From contig NZ_CP186925.1 of assembly GCF_049562855.1 (NCBI RefSeq), positions 248,001-312,000 of the forward strand: a stretch of DNA of 64,000 bases, written 5' to 3'. Every line of letters starts with the position of its first letter. The stretch's first letter is position 1. The position numbers were made by a program, and so were the translations under genes. The notes beneath the pieces are model-generated. The model had not been told where the DNA came from. It did not search any database and saw nothing but the letters and a program-made list of their open reading frames with translations. Source of the DNA: Ruminococcus_C callidus (lineage in GTDB: Bacteria; Bacillota; Clostridia; Oscillospirales; Ruminococcaceae). Positions 53,296 through 62,089 of the stretch are shown here, piece by piece.

Positions 53296-55410
53296 ATGAA
53301 AACATGCAGAAGAAAATGGCTTGCTCGGTGGCTCGCGGCTTGTATTGCGGTCGTGCTGGGCATGGGAATGTGTGCGGGGCTGCCGGTGAGTGCGGCAACT
53401 TCTGCCGAATTGACGATTAGCCAGAACGGTATTGATTTTATCAAAGCCAGAGAGGGATTCAGTGCCAAGTGTTATTATGACGGTGCACAATCTTCGATAG
53501 GATATGGTACAAAATGCGGCACAAAGGCACATGCCAGCGGACTGCACAGCATTACAAAGGCTGCTGCCGAAGTGGCAATGCGTCAGGAGATCGTGTCATC
53601 ATATATCCCCAATGTCAGACGGCAGACTTCCGGATTGCAGATGAATCAGAATCAATTTGATGCACTGGTCAGCTTTACGTACAACACCGGCGGCGGAACG
53701 TCTATGATTAAAAATTCTCCGCTGGTAAAATATCTGCGTGGAGAAATGTCGCAGGCTGCCGCTGCATCTGCATTTGAAAGCTATGTTGTAACCAACTCTG
53801 CAACGGGTAAAGTGGATTCCGGACTGAAAAATAGAAGAAGATTAGAGGCGAAGCTGTTCTTTTCGGGGGTGAATCCGAATCCGCCGAAGTGGGCAAAAGT
53901 AACATTAGACCACTATGCCTGGATGGCAGGGGAAACATTGACGTTTAACTTGTCCAGCGAAGGCGGTGTGGCTTATACAGTAGGCATTGATACAGAAAAT
54001 GCTGACGGCGGAAGAACCCGAATTGACACACATGACACCAGAGATACTTCTTATTCGAGATCATTCAATAATCCGGGAAAGTATTCTTGCTATATTACCA
54101 CTTATAATGAGTATGGACTGGCGGACAGTGAAAGAATCTATTTTGAAGTATACGACAAAAAGCCGGAAAATGTAAGTGTATCTCTGGATCACTACGGTTG
54201 GATGTTAAACGAAAATATGACCTTTACTTGTTCCAGTGTACATGGCTATGCTTATACAATTGGTATAGATGATGCAAACGGAAACAGAATAGATACCTAT
54301 GATACAACAGGAAACACATATACAAGGTCGTTTAGTACACCCGGAAAATATTCCTGTTACATTACCACATACAACGGATATGGATATGCGGACAGTGAGA
54401 GAATCTATTTTGAAGTATACGACAAAAAGCCGGAAAATGTAAGTGTATCTCTGGATCACTACGGCTGGATGTTAAACGAGAATATGACCTTTACTTGTTC
54501 CAGTGTACATGGCTATGCTTATACAATTGGTATAGATGATGCAAACGGAAACAGAATAGATACCTATGATACAACAGGAAACACATATACAAGGTCGTTT
54601 AGTACACCCGGAAAATATTCCTGTTACATTACCACATACAATGGATATGGATATGCAGACAGTGAGAGAATCTATTTTGAAGTATACGACAAAAAGCCGG
54701 AAAATGTAAGTGTATCTCTGGATCACTACGGCTGGATGTTAAACGAAAATATGACCTTTACTTGTTCCAGTGTACATGGCTATGCTTATACAATTGGTAT
54801 AGATGATGCAAACGGAAACAGAATAGATACCTATGATACAACAGGAAACACATATACAAGGTCGTTTAGCACACCCGGAAAATATTCCTGTTACATTACC
54901 ACATACAACGGATATGGATATGCGGACAGCGAGAGAATCTATTTTGAGGTGTATGATGGAAAGCCAACGAATGCAAAGGTGGAATTGGATAAAGATTCTT
55001 ACTATGTAGGGGAAGAACTCGTATTCCGTTGTTCCAGTGAACATGGCTATGTTTATACAATTGGTATAGATAGCGAAGATGGAGGACGAACACGAATCGA
55101 TACCTATGACACGAAAGAAAGTTCATATACGAGAAGTTTTTCGAAACCCGGAAAGTATTCTTGTTATATCACAACGTATAATGGGTATGGACTAGCAGAT
55201 AGTGAAAGAATCTATTTCACAATACTGCCGTCACCCGGCGACCTCAACTTCGACAACACCCTCACCACCGCCGATGCCGTTCTACTCCAGCGATACCTCC
55301 TACAGGAACGCACCCTGACACAATCCCAGTGGCAGACCGCTGACCTCAACGCAGACGGCACTGTCAACGGCTTCGACTTGGCACTGCTCCGGCAGAAGCT
55401 GGTGGGATAG
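53296..55410 (+). CDS. Secreted GH24 lysozyme with five beta repeats and a dockerin
   Basis: 704 aa, start at 53296 with AAGGAG 8 bases upstream. Signal peptide to about 34; GH24 (phage-type) lysozyme domain with catalytic Glu53 in AREGF, SIGYGT, FTYNTG and the GLKNRRRLEAKLF end (about 38-192); five repeats of about 89 residues (from 197 to 645), the middle three identical; and a C-terminal two-loop dockerin (GDLNFDNTLTTAD, ADLNADGTVNGFD; about 646-704). Cuts peptidoglycan; the dockerin suggests attachment to a scaffoldin. The repeats are beta-rich (TFTCSS, KYSCYITTYNGYG) and may bind cell wall or glycans. Confidence 0.9.
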   Translation: MKTCRRKWLARWLAACIAVVLGMGMCAGLPVSAATSAELTISQNGIDFIKAREGFSAKCYYDGAQSSIGYGTKCGTKAHASGLHSITKAAAEVAMRQEIVSSYIPNVRRQTSGLQMNQNQFDALVSFTYNTGGGTSMIKNSPLVKYLRGEMSQAAAASAFESYVVTNSATGKVDSGLKNRRRLEAKLFFSGVNPNPPKWAKVTLDHYAWMAGETLTFNLSSEGGVAYTVGIDTENADGGRTRIDTHDTRDTSYSRSFNNPGKYSCYITTYNEYGLADSERIYFEVYDKKPENVSVSLDHYGWMLNENMTFTCSSVHGYAYTIGIDDANGNRIDTYDTTGNTYTRSFSTPGKYSCYITTYNGYGYADSERIYFEVYDKKPENVSVSLDHYGWMLNENMTFTCSSVHGYAYTIGIDDANGNRIDTYDTTGNTYTRSFSTPGKYSCYITTYNGYGYADSERIYFEVYDKKPENVSVSLDHYGWMLNENMTFTCSSVHGYAYTIGIDDANGNRIDTYDTTGNTYTRSFSTPGKYSCYITTYNGYGYADSERIYFEVYDGKPTNAKVELDKDSYYVGEELVFRCSSEHGYVYTIGIDSEDGGRTRIDTYDTKESSYTRSFSKPGKYSCYITTYNGYGLADSERIYFTILPSPGDLNFDNTLTTADAVLLQRYLLQERTLTQSQWQTADLNADGTVNGFDLALLRQKLVG
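54163..54963 (+). repeat. Three tandem 267-bp repeats inside the lysozyme gene
   Basis: Units 54163-54429, 54430-54696 and 54697-54963 encode identical 89-residue modules and differ at only a few silent bases. Flanking diverged units lie at 53884-54162 and 54964-55230. Confidence 0.93.
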
Positions 55411-55468
55411 TCCCGTTGCATCGCAGGGACAGATGCCCGCATCTGCCCGATAATCTTAGCCCAACAGA

Positions 55469-55513
55469 AAAGCCGTACCCCGGAAATGTTCCACTTCGGG
55501 GTACGGCTTCTTT
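55469..55513 (+). terminator. Terminator of the lysozyme gene
   Basis: AAAGCCGTACCCCG / CGGGGTACGGCTT stem, tail CTTTGAT. Confidence 0.8.
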
Positions 55514-55530
55514 GATACGATTTTGATTTT

Positions 55531-55627
55531 AGGAAACACTGGATAAAGCTTGTGCGTAAGATGCGTCGTCAGACTTTTCGGCAGATTGCGTGCAAAGCCG
55601 TCAGGCGGGCTTTATGCAGTGTTTCCT
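55531..55627. repeat. Palindromic repeat family 2, 97-bp copy
   Basis: AGGAAACACTGGATAAAGC ... GCTTTATGCAGTGTTTCCT ends. Interior TGCGTCGTCAGACTTTTCG-like bases echo TIR family 1. Confidence 0.8.
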
Positions 55628-55632
55628 TTGTT

Positions 55633-57585
55633 TTAGCGGATCTTCGAGCCTACCGGCAGGCTTTCGTCAGGGAAGATCACCTTGACATCACCGTTGGGCA
55701 TATCTGCCGCACAGATCATGCCGCAGCTTTCCACGCCGCACAGCTTTGCCGGCTTCAGGTTTGCCACCAGAACGATCTTCTTGCCGATCAGGTCTTCCGG
55801 CTTGTACCACGGTGCAATGCCCGAAACCACCTGTCTGCCGCCCATGCCGTCGTCCAGCTGGAGCTTCAGCAGCTTCTTGGACTTCTTCACCTTTTCGCAT
55901 TCCAGCACCTTTGCCACACGCAGATCGGTCTTGCCAAAGGTGTCGATGTCGATCTCCTCTGCCAGCGGCTGGGGTGTGAATTCCGGCTCCTGCGGTTCTT
56001 CCTTGGGCTGTGCTGCCAGAATCAGCTGGTTCAGTTCGTCGATCTCCTTTTCCACGTCGATACGCGGGAAGATGATGTCACCCTTGTGCACGGTCACATT
56101 TGCCGGCAGTGTGCCGAATACCGCAGCGGTGCTGTATGCCACGTCGGCTTCCGATGCCCCGATCTGCTCCCAGATCTTCGGCATGGTTTCCGGCATGAAT
56201 GCACTCAGCGGAACGGTGATGATACGAATGGTTTCCAGCAGGTTGTACAGCACCGTTGCCAGACGGGTGCGGTTTGCTTCCTCTCTTGCCAGAATCCACG
56301 GTGCGGTTTCGTCGATGTACTTGTTGGCACGGGAAACCACCTGGAAAATCTCTGCCAGCATGTGGTTCAGCTGCGTCTGATCCAGCAGACCTTCCAGCTT
56401 TGCAGTCAGACCGGTGGCTGCGGCGATGAGTTCCTCGTCAAATTCGCCGGACTGGCGTTCGGTCGGCAGAGTGCCGCCGAAGTACTTGTCCACCATTGCC
56501 ACGGTACGGGAAACCAGATTGCCCAGACCGTTTGCCAGATCGGAGTTGATGCGGTTGATCATGATCTCGTTGGAGAACGAACTGTCTGCACCCAGAGCCA
56601 TTTCCCGCAGGATATGGTAGCGGATCGCATCTGCTCCGTAGCGGTCAGCCAGCAGGAACGGGTCTACCACGTTGCCCAGCGACTTGGACATTTTCTGTCC
56701 GTTGAAAGTGATCCAGCCGTGAACTGCCAGATGCTTCGGCAGCGGCAGATCCAGAGCCATCAGCATTGCCGGCCAGGTAATGGCATGGAACCGCATGATG
56801 TCTTTGGCAACCATGTGCACATCTGCCGGCCAGTACTTGTCGAAATCGTGGTAGGCGTTGTTTTCATAGCCCAGTGCACTGATATAGTTGGACAGAGCGT
56901 CTACCCAGACATAGACCACGTGCTTCGGATCGAAAGTGACCGGAATGCCCCATGTGAAAGAGGTGCGGGAAACGCAGAGGTCTTCCAGCCCCGGCTTGAT
57001 GAAGTTGTTGACCAGTTCCACTGCACGGGTCTTGGGCTGGAGATAGTCGGTTTCCAGCAGCAACTTTTTGATACGCTCTGCAAAGGGAGCCATTTTCATG
57101 AAGTAGGCTTCTTCCTTTGCCTCGACGACTTCGCGGTGACACTCCGGACAGCAGCCGTTTTCGTCCAGCTGGGACTCGGTCCAGAAGCTTTCACAGGGGG
57201 TGCAGTACTTGCCCTTATATTCACCCTTATAGATGTATCCCAGATCGTACAGACGCTTGAAGATCTTCTGTACGGTTTCTATGTGGTAGTCATCGGTGGT
57301 GCGGATATAGCGGTCATAGCTGACGTGCATTTTTTCCCACAGTGCCTTGAAGGTCTTGACGATCTCATCTACATATTCTTTCGGCGTGATACCCTTTGCA
57401 GCCGCTTTCTGTTCGATTTTCAGACCGTGTTCATCAGTTCCGGTGAGGAAGATCACATCATAGCCCTGCATTCGTCTGTACCGTGCGATAGAATCGCAGG
57501 CAACTGTTGTATAGCAGTGCCCGATATGGGGATTTCCCGACGGATAGTAAATCGGTGTCGTGATATAATACGGCTTTTTTGACAT
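55633..57585 (-). CDS. metG: Methionyl-tRNA synthetase
   Basis: 650 aa. HIGH at residues 20-23, KMSKSLGN loop, zinc knuckle CTPCESFW / CCPECHR and a C-terminal Trbp111-like tRNA-binding domain (about 545-650, FGKTDLRVAKVLECEKV). Full length. AAGGAGG precedes the ATG. No T-box was seen in its short leader. Confidence 0.96.
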   Translation of the reverse strand: MSKKPYYITTPIYYPSGNPHIGHCYTTVACDSIARYRRMQGYDVIFLTGTDEHGLKIEQKAAAKGITPKEYVDEIVKTFKALWEKMHVSYDRYIRTTDDYHIETVQKIFKRLYDLGYIYKGEYKGKYCTPCESFWTESQLDENGCCPECHREVVEAKEEAYFMKMAPFAERIKKLLLETDYLQPKTRAVELVNNFIKPGLEDLCVSRTSFTWGIPVTFDPKHVVYVWVDALSNYISALGYENNAYHDFDKYWPADVHMVAKDIMRFHAITWPAMLMALDLPLPKHLAVHGWITFNGQKMSKSLGNVVDPFLLADRYGADAIRYHILREMALGADSSFSNEIMINRINSDLANGLGNLVSRTVAMVDKYFGGTLPTERQSGEFDEELIAAATGLTAKLEGLLDQTQLNHMLAEIFQVVSRANKYIDETAPWILAREEANRTRLATVLYNLLETIRIITVPLSAFMPETMPKIWEQIGASEADVAYSTAAVFGTLPANVTVHKGDIIFPRIDVEKEIDELNQLILAAQPKEEPQEPEFTPQPLAEEIDIDTFGKTDLRVAKVLECEKVKKSKKLLKLQLDDGMGGRQVVSGIAPWYKPEDLIGKKIVLVANLKPAKLCGVESCGMICAADMPNGDVKVIFPDESLPVGSKIR

Positions 57586-57630
57586 ACAAGGTCCTCCTTA
57601 ACATTTATGTGCCCGAAGGCTCTACTTCTT

Positions 57631-57659
57631 ATTATAGCACAGTTTTCCGGTGTTGTCCA
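57631..57659 (-). promoter_or_regulatory. Promoter of metG
   Basis: Minus strand TGGACA (57654-57659), 17 bases, TATAAT (57631-57636). Confidence 0.78.
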
Positions 57660-57739
57660 TGTTTTTTTGAAAATTTTGTAGGGGATGGGGTGCGGAACTT
57701 GCTTTTTTGGAGAAAACATGTTAAAATAATGGAAAGCGT

Positions 57740-57898
57740 AATGCTACGATACTTTTGAATATGGGCGTAGATCTCAAAATCATCAGTGACCATTTAGGGC
57801 ATTGCGACATCAATGTCACAGCTGATATTTATGCTGATGTGCTTAGCAGTACACGAAAAGTGTTGGCAGATTCTATTGAGAAGAAGCTGACTGAATAA
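57740..57898 (+). pseudogene. Remnant of a tyrosine recombinase (phage/ICE integrase), C-terminal end only
   Basis: The frame ending at 57898 encodes ATILLNMGVDLKIISDHLGH followed by ADIYADVL, the H-x2-H/Y part of the tyrosine recombinase active site with the nucleophile Tyr. About 46-52 residues remain of some 380. No start or upstream domains are present. It marks the edge of a lost mobile element between metG and the accessory region. Confidence 0.8.
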
Positions 57899-57922
57899 AA
57901 ATACGAGTTACAGCAACATAAA

Positions 57923-57954
57923 AAAATCGCTCTGCAAAACACAGAGCGATTTTA
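57923..57954 (+). terminator. Terminator after the integrase remnant
   Basis: AAAATCGCTCTG / CAGAGCGATTTT stem, short loop. Confidence 0.8.
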
Positions 57955-58247
57955 AAATACTTTTTAGTTGTCCAGAAGTTGTCCAAATAGACTTCTGAAG
58001 CAAAAGAAATAACGCAATATCGATAAAAAATCGATGTTTCCTTATCTCTTTGAGAAACAAAAATATCGGATTTTAGGGGACTTTTTGCACCTTGTTAGTT
58101 ATGTGTTAGTTGTTGAGTTGTTCGTATAAAGGTGGAACACATCAAAAATTTTTGAGCAGGCATTGTGAGCGGCTGGTGTCATGATGCTTTTTTCTGCATA
58201 GAATCGATTCCAGCGTGAAATCGTAAGATTGACTGCTGGGGAAATGC
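57955..58247. other. Gene-free stretch after the integrase remnant
   Basis: About 290 bases without a gene. It contains an interrupted palindrome CAGAAGT / ACTTCTG (57973-57997) beside a repeated AGTTGTCCA-like word and might be an old attachment end; nothing else seen. Confidence 0.35.
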
Positions 58248-58276
58248 TTGACTTTTTCTATTTCTTATGCTATATT
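58248..58276 (+). promoter_or_regulatory. Promoter of the 42-aa gene
   Basis: TTGACT (58248-58253), 17 bases, TATATT (58271-58276). A purine-rich GAAA-repeat leader follows. Confidence 0.6.
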
Positions 58277-58324
58277 TGTGAAAGAAACGAAAGAAAGTAA
58301 AAGAAAGAGAAAGAAAGGGGGTAT

Positions 58325-58453
58325 ATGCTTTTGGACGACAGCAGTACTAAATTCAAGAGAATCTATGTAAATAAGGCAAACTTACGAAATATGTGGTGGA
58401 CTAGAGGGAACATTGCACAGGCTGAATTACTTGCGGAGGAAGACTTTATATAA
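58325..58453 (+). CDS. Possible 42-residue small protein
   Basis: Encodes 42 aa with an AAAGGGGG site 3-4 bases before the ATG, a promoter upstream and a hairpin terminator 8 bases after the stop. The peptide is mixed: basic first half (KFKRIYVNKANLRN), a WWTRGN core and an acidic end (LLAEEDFI). No signal peptide and no known family. The complete expression unit supports a gene; alone it could be a remnant of the same lost element. Confidence 0.5.
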   Translation: MLLDDSSTKFKRIYVNKANLRNMWWTRGNIAQAELLAEEDFI

Positions 58454-58460
58454 CAAAACA

Positions 58461-58505
58461 AGCACGCCAAAACCATAAATAGTGGGTTCTTGGCGTGCTG
58501 TTTTA
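58461..58505. terminator. Terminator between the 42-aa gene and the 171-aa gene
   Basis: AGCACGCCAA(AA)CC / GG(GTT)CTTGGCGTGCT stem with T-rich tails both ways. Confidence 0.8.
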
Positions 58506-58536
58506 TGAGAGAATGGGATTCCAAATACGCTATATT

Positions 58537-59052
58537 TCAATATGCTTCTGAATGAGTTTGCAATGCGACTTTGGACATCATTTCCTGGAATTTTTTTTGT
58601 TTTTTAGCATTCCCTTGAATGCACCTTTCGGCGAGCCATAGAGATGCAGAAAAGCGATCATCTGCTTGTCTTAGCTTTCCGATCATGAACGGGAACAGCT
58701 TGCTAAACGTCCAGAAAATTGATTCACTGGCACATTTGATTACCAGTTCCTCGCTATAAACCTTATTTTTTACAGCAACTGCAAAAAATTCGAATTTAGA
58801 GAGCATGATTTTATATTCTTTTTCTTGTAGATCTGATTTGATTTCATAGAGTTCAGGACAATATATTTTGCTCAGGACCTCATCTTGCAGCTTGTTTAGT
58901 GCATCTATTGTCAGGCGAGTTCGTTCATTATCTTGCTCATGATCGGATATATTTCTGGAAACGTCAAAAGCTTTATACGCTAAACAGACTGCCACTAGAC
59001 TTCCTACTGCTGAAGCAGTATCAACAATTGCTTGATATATTTCTAAAGACAT
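58537..59052 (-). CDS. Hypothetical protein with one N-terminal membrane helix
   Basis: 171 aa. A hydrophobic segment near 8-30 (TASAVGSLVAVCLAYKAF), then a helical cytoplasmic part resembling DUF4760-type proteins (tentative). AT-rich. AGGAGG before the ATG. It follows the second cohesin-dockerin gene on the same strand by about 130 bases, with only a weak hairpin between. Confidence 0.6.
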   Translation of the reverse strand: MSLEIYQAIVDTASAVGSLVAVCLAYKAFDVSRNISDHEQDNERTRLTIDALNKLQDEVLSKIYCPELYEIKSDLQEKEYKIMLSKFEFFAVAVKNKVYSEELVIKCASESIFWTFSKLFPFMIGKLRQADDRFSASLWLAERCIQGNAKKQKKFQEMMSKVALQTHSEAY

Positions 59053-59183
59053 ACAACATCCTCCTTATTCTCCATAAACCTCAAAATACCACAAAAGGAC
59101 AACCTCGAATTGAAAAAACGAACTTGTCCTTCTATCATAATGATTCATCTGTCTAACATGGCATAAGCTTGTAAAATATAGGC

Positions 59184-60023
59184 TTACTTCACGTATCCCA
59201 CATACTCACCGTAATGCCAGCCTGCTACATCGTAAGTCAAACCTGCACCAGTAGCTGCGGCGTAGTTCAGAAGTTGCTTTACATCAGAATAATTTACATC
59301 GTCGCAGTTCATGATTCTGCCATCCTTGTTTCCATCTGCTGCCTCTACTTTTTTTGCGGAGTCCAGTTTATATTTTGCCGGATTCATCTTTGCAATAGAA
59401 ACCATCAGAGCTTTTCCGTTTGCTGTTGTCAGCAGGCTGCCGTCAGCCTCGGCGATATTGTATGCAGACAGCATGATCGCAGCATCCTTGGAGTTGACCT
59501 GTTCATCGCTGTTCAAATCGCCAATTACGTAAAAATCATACTGCTGACTGGTATAGCAGCTGATCTCATTGTTCTTTACAGATTCGAACGAGGCATCTTC
59601 TACGGTTACTTCTGCGTCACTGGTAGTATAGAAGGTTACCAGAGTGCCGTCATCCTTGGAATCGTCCAGAGATGCACTGGTGATAACAACCTTGCTGCCA
59701 TTCTGTGCAGCAGATACGATAGCATCACCATAAGCACTGCCGTTTGTTGCGGCAACCATACCGTCCACAGCCAACAGGTCTGCGGTTGCGTTCAGCGTGA
59801 TGTCAGATGCTGAGAAACCGGTGTTGTTCTCGATGGACAGTGTCACTGCGGTTGCACCAGCCGGAACAACTGTGCCGTCAGCGGCGGTGAATGTTTCTGC
59901 TACGGTGCTGTAGGAAACATTGACTGCGTTTACTGCCTCAGCTGCGCTTGCAACAACGCCTGCGCAAGCAGATACCATTGTGGCTGCAGATAAAGCAGCA
60001 ATAATTTTTTTTACAGACTTCAT
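59184..60023 (-). CDS. Secreted cohesin-like plus dockerin protein, copy 2
   Basis: 279 aa. Signal peptide to about 27; a cohesin-like beta-sandwich (about 32-150: GATAVTLSIENNTGFSASD, NGSKVVITSASLDD, TLVTFYTTSDAEV); then a dockerin with loops GDLNSDEQVNSKD and ADGNKDGRIMNCDD. Dockerin plus one cohesin in a small protein is the plan of adaptor scaffoldins such as ScaC of R. flavefaciens (family knowledge). The cohesin-like module equals that of the gene at 62090 at protein level. AGGGAGG before the ATG. Confidence 0.75.
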   Translation of the reverse strand: MKSVKKIIAALSAATMVSACAGVVASAAEAVNAVNVSYSTVAETFTAADGTVVPAGATAVTLSIENNTGFSASDITLNATADLLAVDGMVAATNGSAYGDAIVSAAQNGSKVVITSASLDDSKDDGTLVTFYTTSDAEVTVEDASFESVKNNEISCYTSQQYDFYVIGDLNSDEQVNSKDAAIMLSAYNIAEADGSLLTTANGKALMVSIAKMNPAKYKLDSAKKVEAADGNKDGRIMNCDDVNYSDVKQLLNYAAATGAGLTYDVAGWHYGEYVGYVK

Positions 60024-60139
60024 AAGTAGTACCTCCCTTTCGGATATGTAATGATTTTTAAGTTGTCTCCTTTCTTTTGCTCTCCTGATAAATCAGCAAA
60101 GCAAAAGTCACTTTTTCATTTTCAAGAACAGAACTATCT

Positions 60140-62068
60140 CTATTTTTTCAGTCCTGCTCCACGCAGAGCACACTCATACACAATGTCGAACAAGTCATTT
60201 GTATCAATTTTACCGTTGTTGTCTGTGTCAGCTTCAATATTGGGAACATAGCCTTGGTAATATCTTCTTGAACCGTGACCTATAACTGCCATACGAGCAA
60301 TATGTCGTGCAGTCCAGTAAATGTCACTTGGCTCATACGGCTTTCCGTTTCCGTCTGCATCGCCAAGTATGGGAACATCGTCAAATACGCCGTCACTGTC
60401 AAAGTCATATACCAGTTCACTGCATTCTTTTTCTGTATTGAATTGCAGCAAAACATCTTTCGATCGAACAAAGTTGATAAAATAACTGCCAAACCAATCG
60501 AGGTATTCTTCATGACTGCCATCAAATGCATCCTGTTCTTTTTGAGCAGCGGTTGGAATTGCCTGTACAAGTACTTCTCCATCGCCGGTGATTGCAAATC
60601 CAGTGTCCTGTTTTGAAACCGTCACCGTTTGATTCGGTGAGACATCAACAGCAATTGTACTGCTGGCTACTGGTGCGAAATTGTAATTGCCTTCATCATA
60701 TACTACTATATATGATACTGTGATTTTTTGAGTATCTGTATTGGTGTAAGCTACACTGTTTTTAGAGAAATCCATTTTGCACTTTGTGCCAACATCATAT
60801 AGTTTAGGATCATTTGGATTTTGATATCCTGTCTGTTCTATTCTGAGGCGATATCCTTCGCCCTTAATGCTAAAGGCAAATTCAGGCGCACGTTCATTCT
60901 TTTCCAAGTGGAAAGAAGAACCTTTGCCAAAGAAAATATAATCTCCGTAATTGACCTTTCCTAATTTCCAAAAATCGTATGTCTGTCCGTCTTTTGTAGT
61001 AGAACTCAACTGCATCTGATCTTTTCCACCGTTGTAAAATTCTAGTTTCACGGTTTCTGAAACATCAGTGTTAGTTTTTGCAGTACCACGGATCGGCGCT
61101 TTGTAAGTCAAAAGAGAATCGTCATCTGAGGCATACAGTAAGACATCACCATTTTCCGTAGAGGCTTCATATGCCGGGATGCAGAACTGTTTGGTTTCCG
61201 AATTGATATAGATGCAGGCATCATCTCTGAATGCCGATGTTTCTGTACCTTGCTTTACACAGTTGCTGTCGTAGGTGATAATGCAGGTATCATAACTGAT
61301 ACCATCAAATGTCCAGTTGCCGGACAGTTCATCCATACCAACCACAGCGTGCGTGCCGCCTTTTTTGGTAGCAATACCCGCCATAAAGTAAGTGCCTTTT
61401 TCCTTGCAGCGTGCTGCACAATCCAGAAACATATCCGTATGCTCTTCTTTGGTCAGCATTGCAGGTGCTGCAATAACTGCAAGTTCCACCTCTGTATATA
61501 GCTGCAGAGAGTTGTAATAAGCAATCAACGCATCCACATCATCGGTCAGTGTCACGTCGTATAACGTTTCTGCACCCTCTTGTAAATCTCCCGGTGTCAG
61601 TTCGCCATTGTGGACCAACACCGAAATGGCAGTCATACCAAAGCAAAGTCCACCCTTATAAGCTACACGAGAAATATCCATTTCATAGTGTAAATTTATT
61701 TCCGAATCCGTCATATTAGCTCTTACCGGCTCATATACTCTTTTTGCAAAATCTTCATGTGATAAGGTACATAAGTGATTTGCAAATGAAAAAGTATCTT
61801 TGTACATTCCCTTCTCGATCGCAGCTTTTTCCAGTTCGCTTTGTGTCGATGATGCATCCGCTTCGTAAAGCGGAATCTCTCCCTCTGTCACCGAATCATA
61901 AAGTGCATCTCCCAGTTCGTCCGTGTTGTCTTCCAGTGCCTCCTGTACCAGCTTATCCGTATTGTCCAGAACAGAGAATTCTTCTGCTCCGACTGCTGTC
62001 GGCTGATAGGTCAGTATGCACGCTGCGGCAGTGGACAGGGCTAAGAGTGTTGCGATTTGTTTTTTCAT
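60140..62068 (-). CDS. Secreted papain-like cysteine peptidase with dockerin
   Basis: 642 aa. Signal peptide to about 28; a helical pro-like region; a peptidase-like core with Cys142 in GGLCFGMT, His240 in GGTHAVVG and Asp267 in ITYDSN, spaced as in papain-like secreted enzymes of Ruminococcus; a beta domain (about 310-530); and a C-terminal dockerin (GDADGNGKPYEPSD, ADTDNNGKIDTND). The first dockerin loop is unusual. Starts 22 bases after the upstream cohesin-dockerin gene, so co-transcribed. Activity is inferred from the triad only. Confidence 0.75.
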   Translation of the reverse strand: MKKQIATLLALSTAAACILTYQPTAVGAEEFSVLDNTDKLVQEALEDNTDELGDALYDSVTEGEIPLYEADASSTQSELEKAAIEKGMYKDTFSFANHLCTLSHEDFAKRVYEPVRANMTDSEINLHYEMDISRVAYKGGLCFGMTAISVLVHNGELTPGDLQEGAETLYDVTLTDDVDALIAYYNSLQLYTEVELAVIAAPAMLTKEEHTDMFLDCAARCKEKGTYFMAGIATKKGGTHAVVGMDELSGNWTFDGISYDTCIITYDSNCVKQGTETSAFRDDACIYINSETKQFCIPAYEASTENGDVLLYASDDDSLLTYKAPIRGTAKTNTDVSETVKLEFYNGGKDQMQLSSTTKDGQTYDFWKLGKVNYGDYIFFGKGSSFHLEKNERAPEFAFSIKGEGYRLRIEQTGYQNPNDPKLYDVGTKCKMDFSKNSVAYTNTDTQKITVSYIVVYDEGNYNFAPVASSTIAVDVSPNQTVTVSKQDTGFAITGDGEVLVQAIPTAAQKEQDAFDGSHEEYLDWFGSYFINFVRSKDVLLQFNTEKECSELVYDFDSDGVFDDVPILGDADGNGKPYEPSDIYWTARHIARMAVIGHGSRRYYQGYVPNIEADTDNNGKIDTNDLFDIVYECALRGAGLKK

Positions 62069-62089
62069 AACGTCACCGCCTTTTTACGA

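Noticed and set aside
54163..54963. CRISPR-like array
   Set aside because: The units are 267 bp, contiguous and in frame inside a protein gene; there are no spacers.
55552..57582. 676-codon open frame on the plus strand
   Set aside because: Exact antisense of metG; the translation is rich in His, Cys and Gln with no domain.
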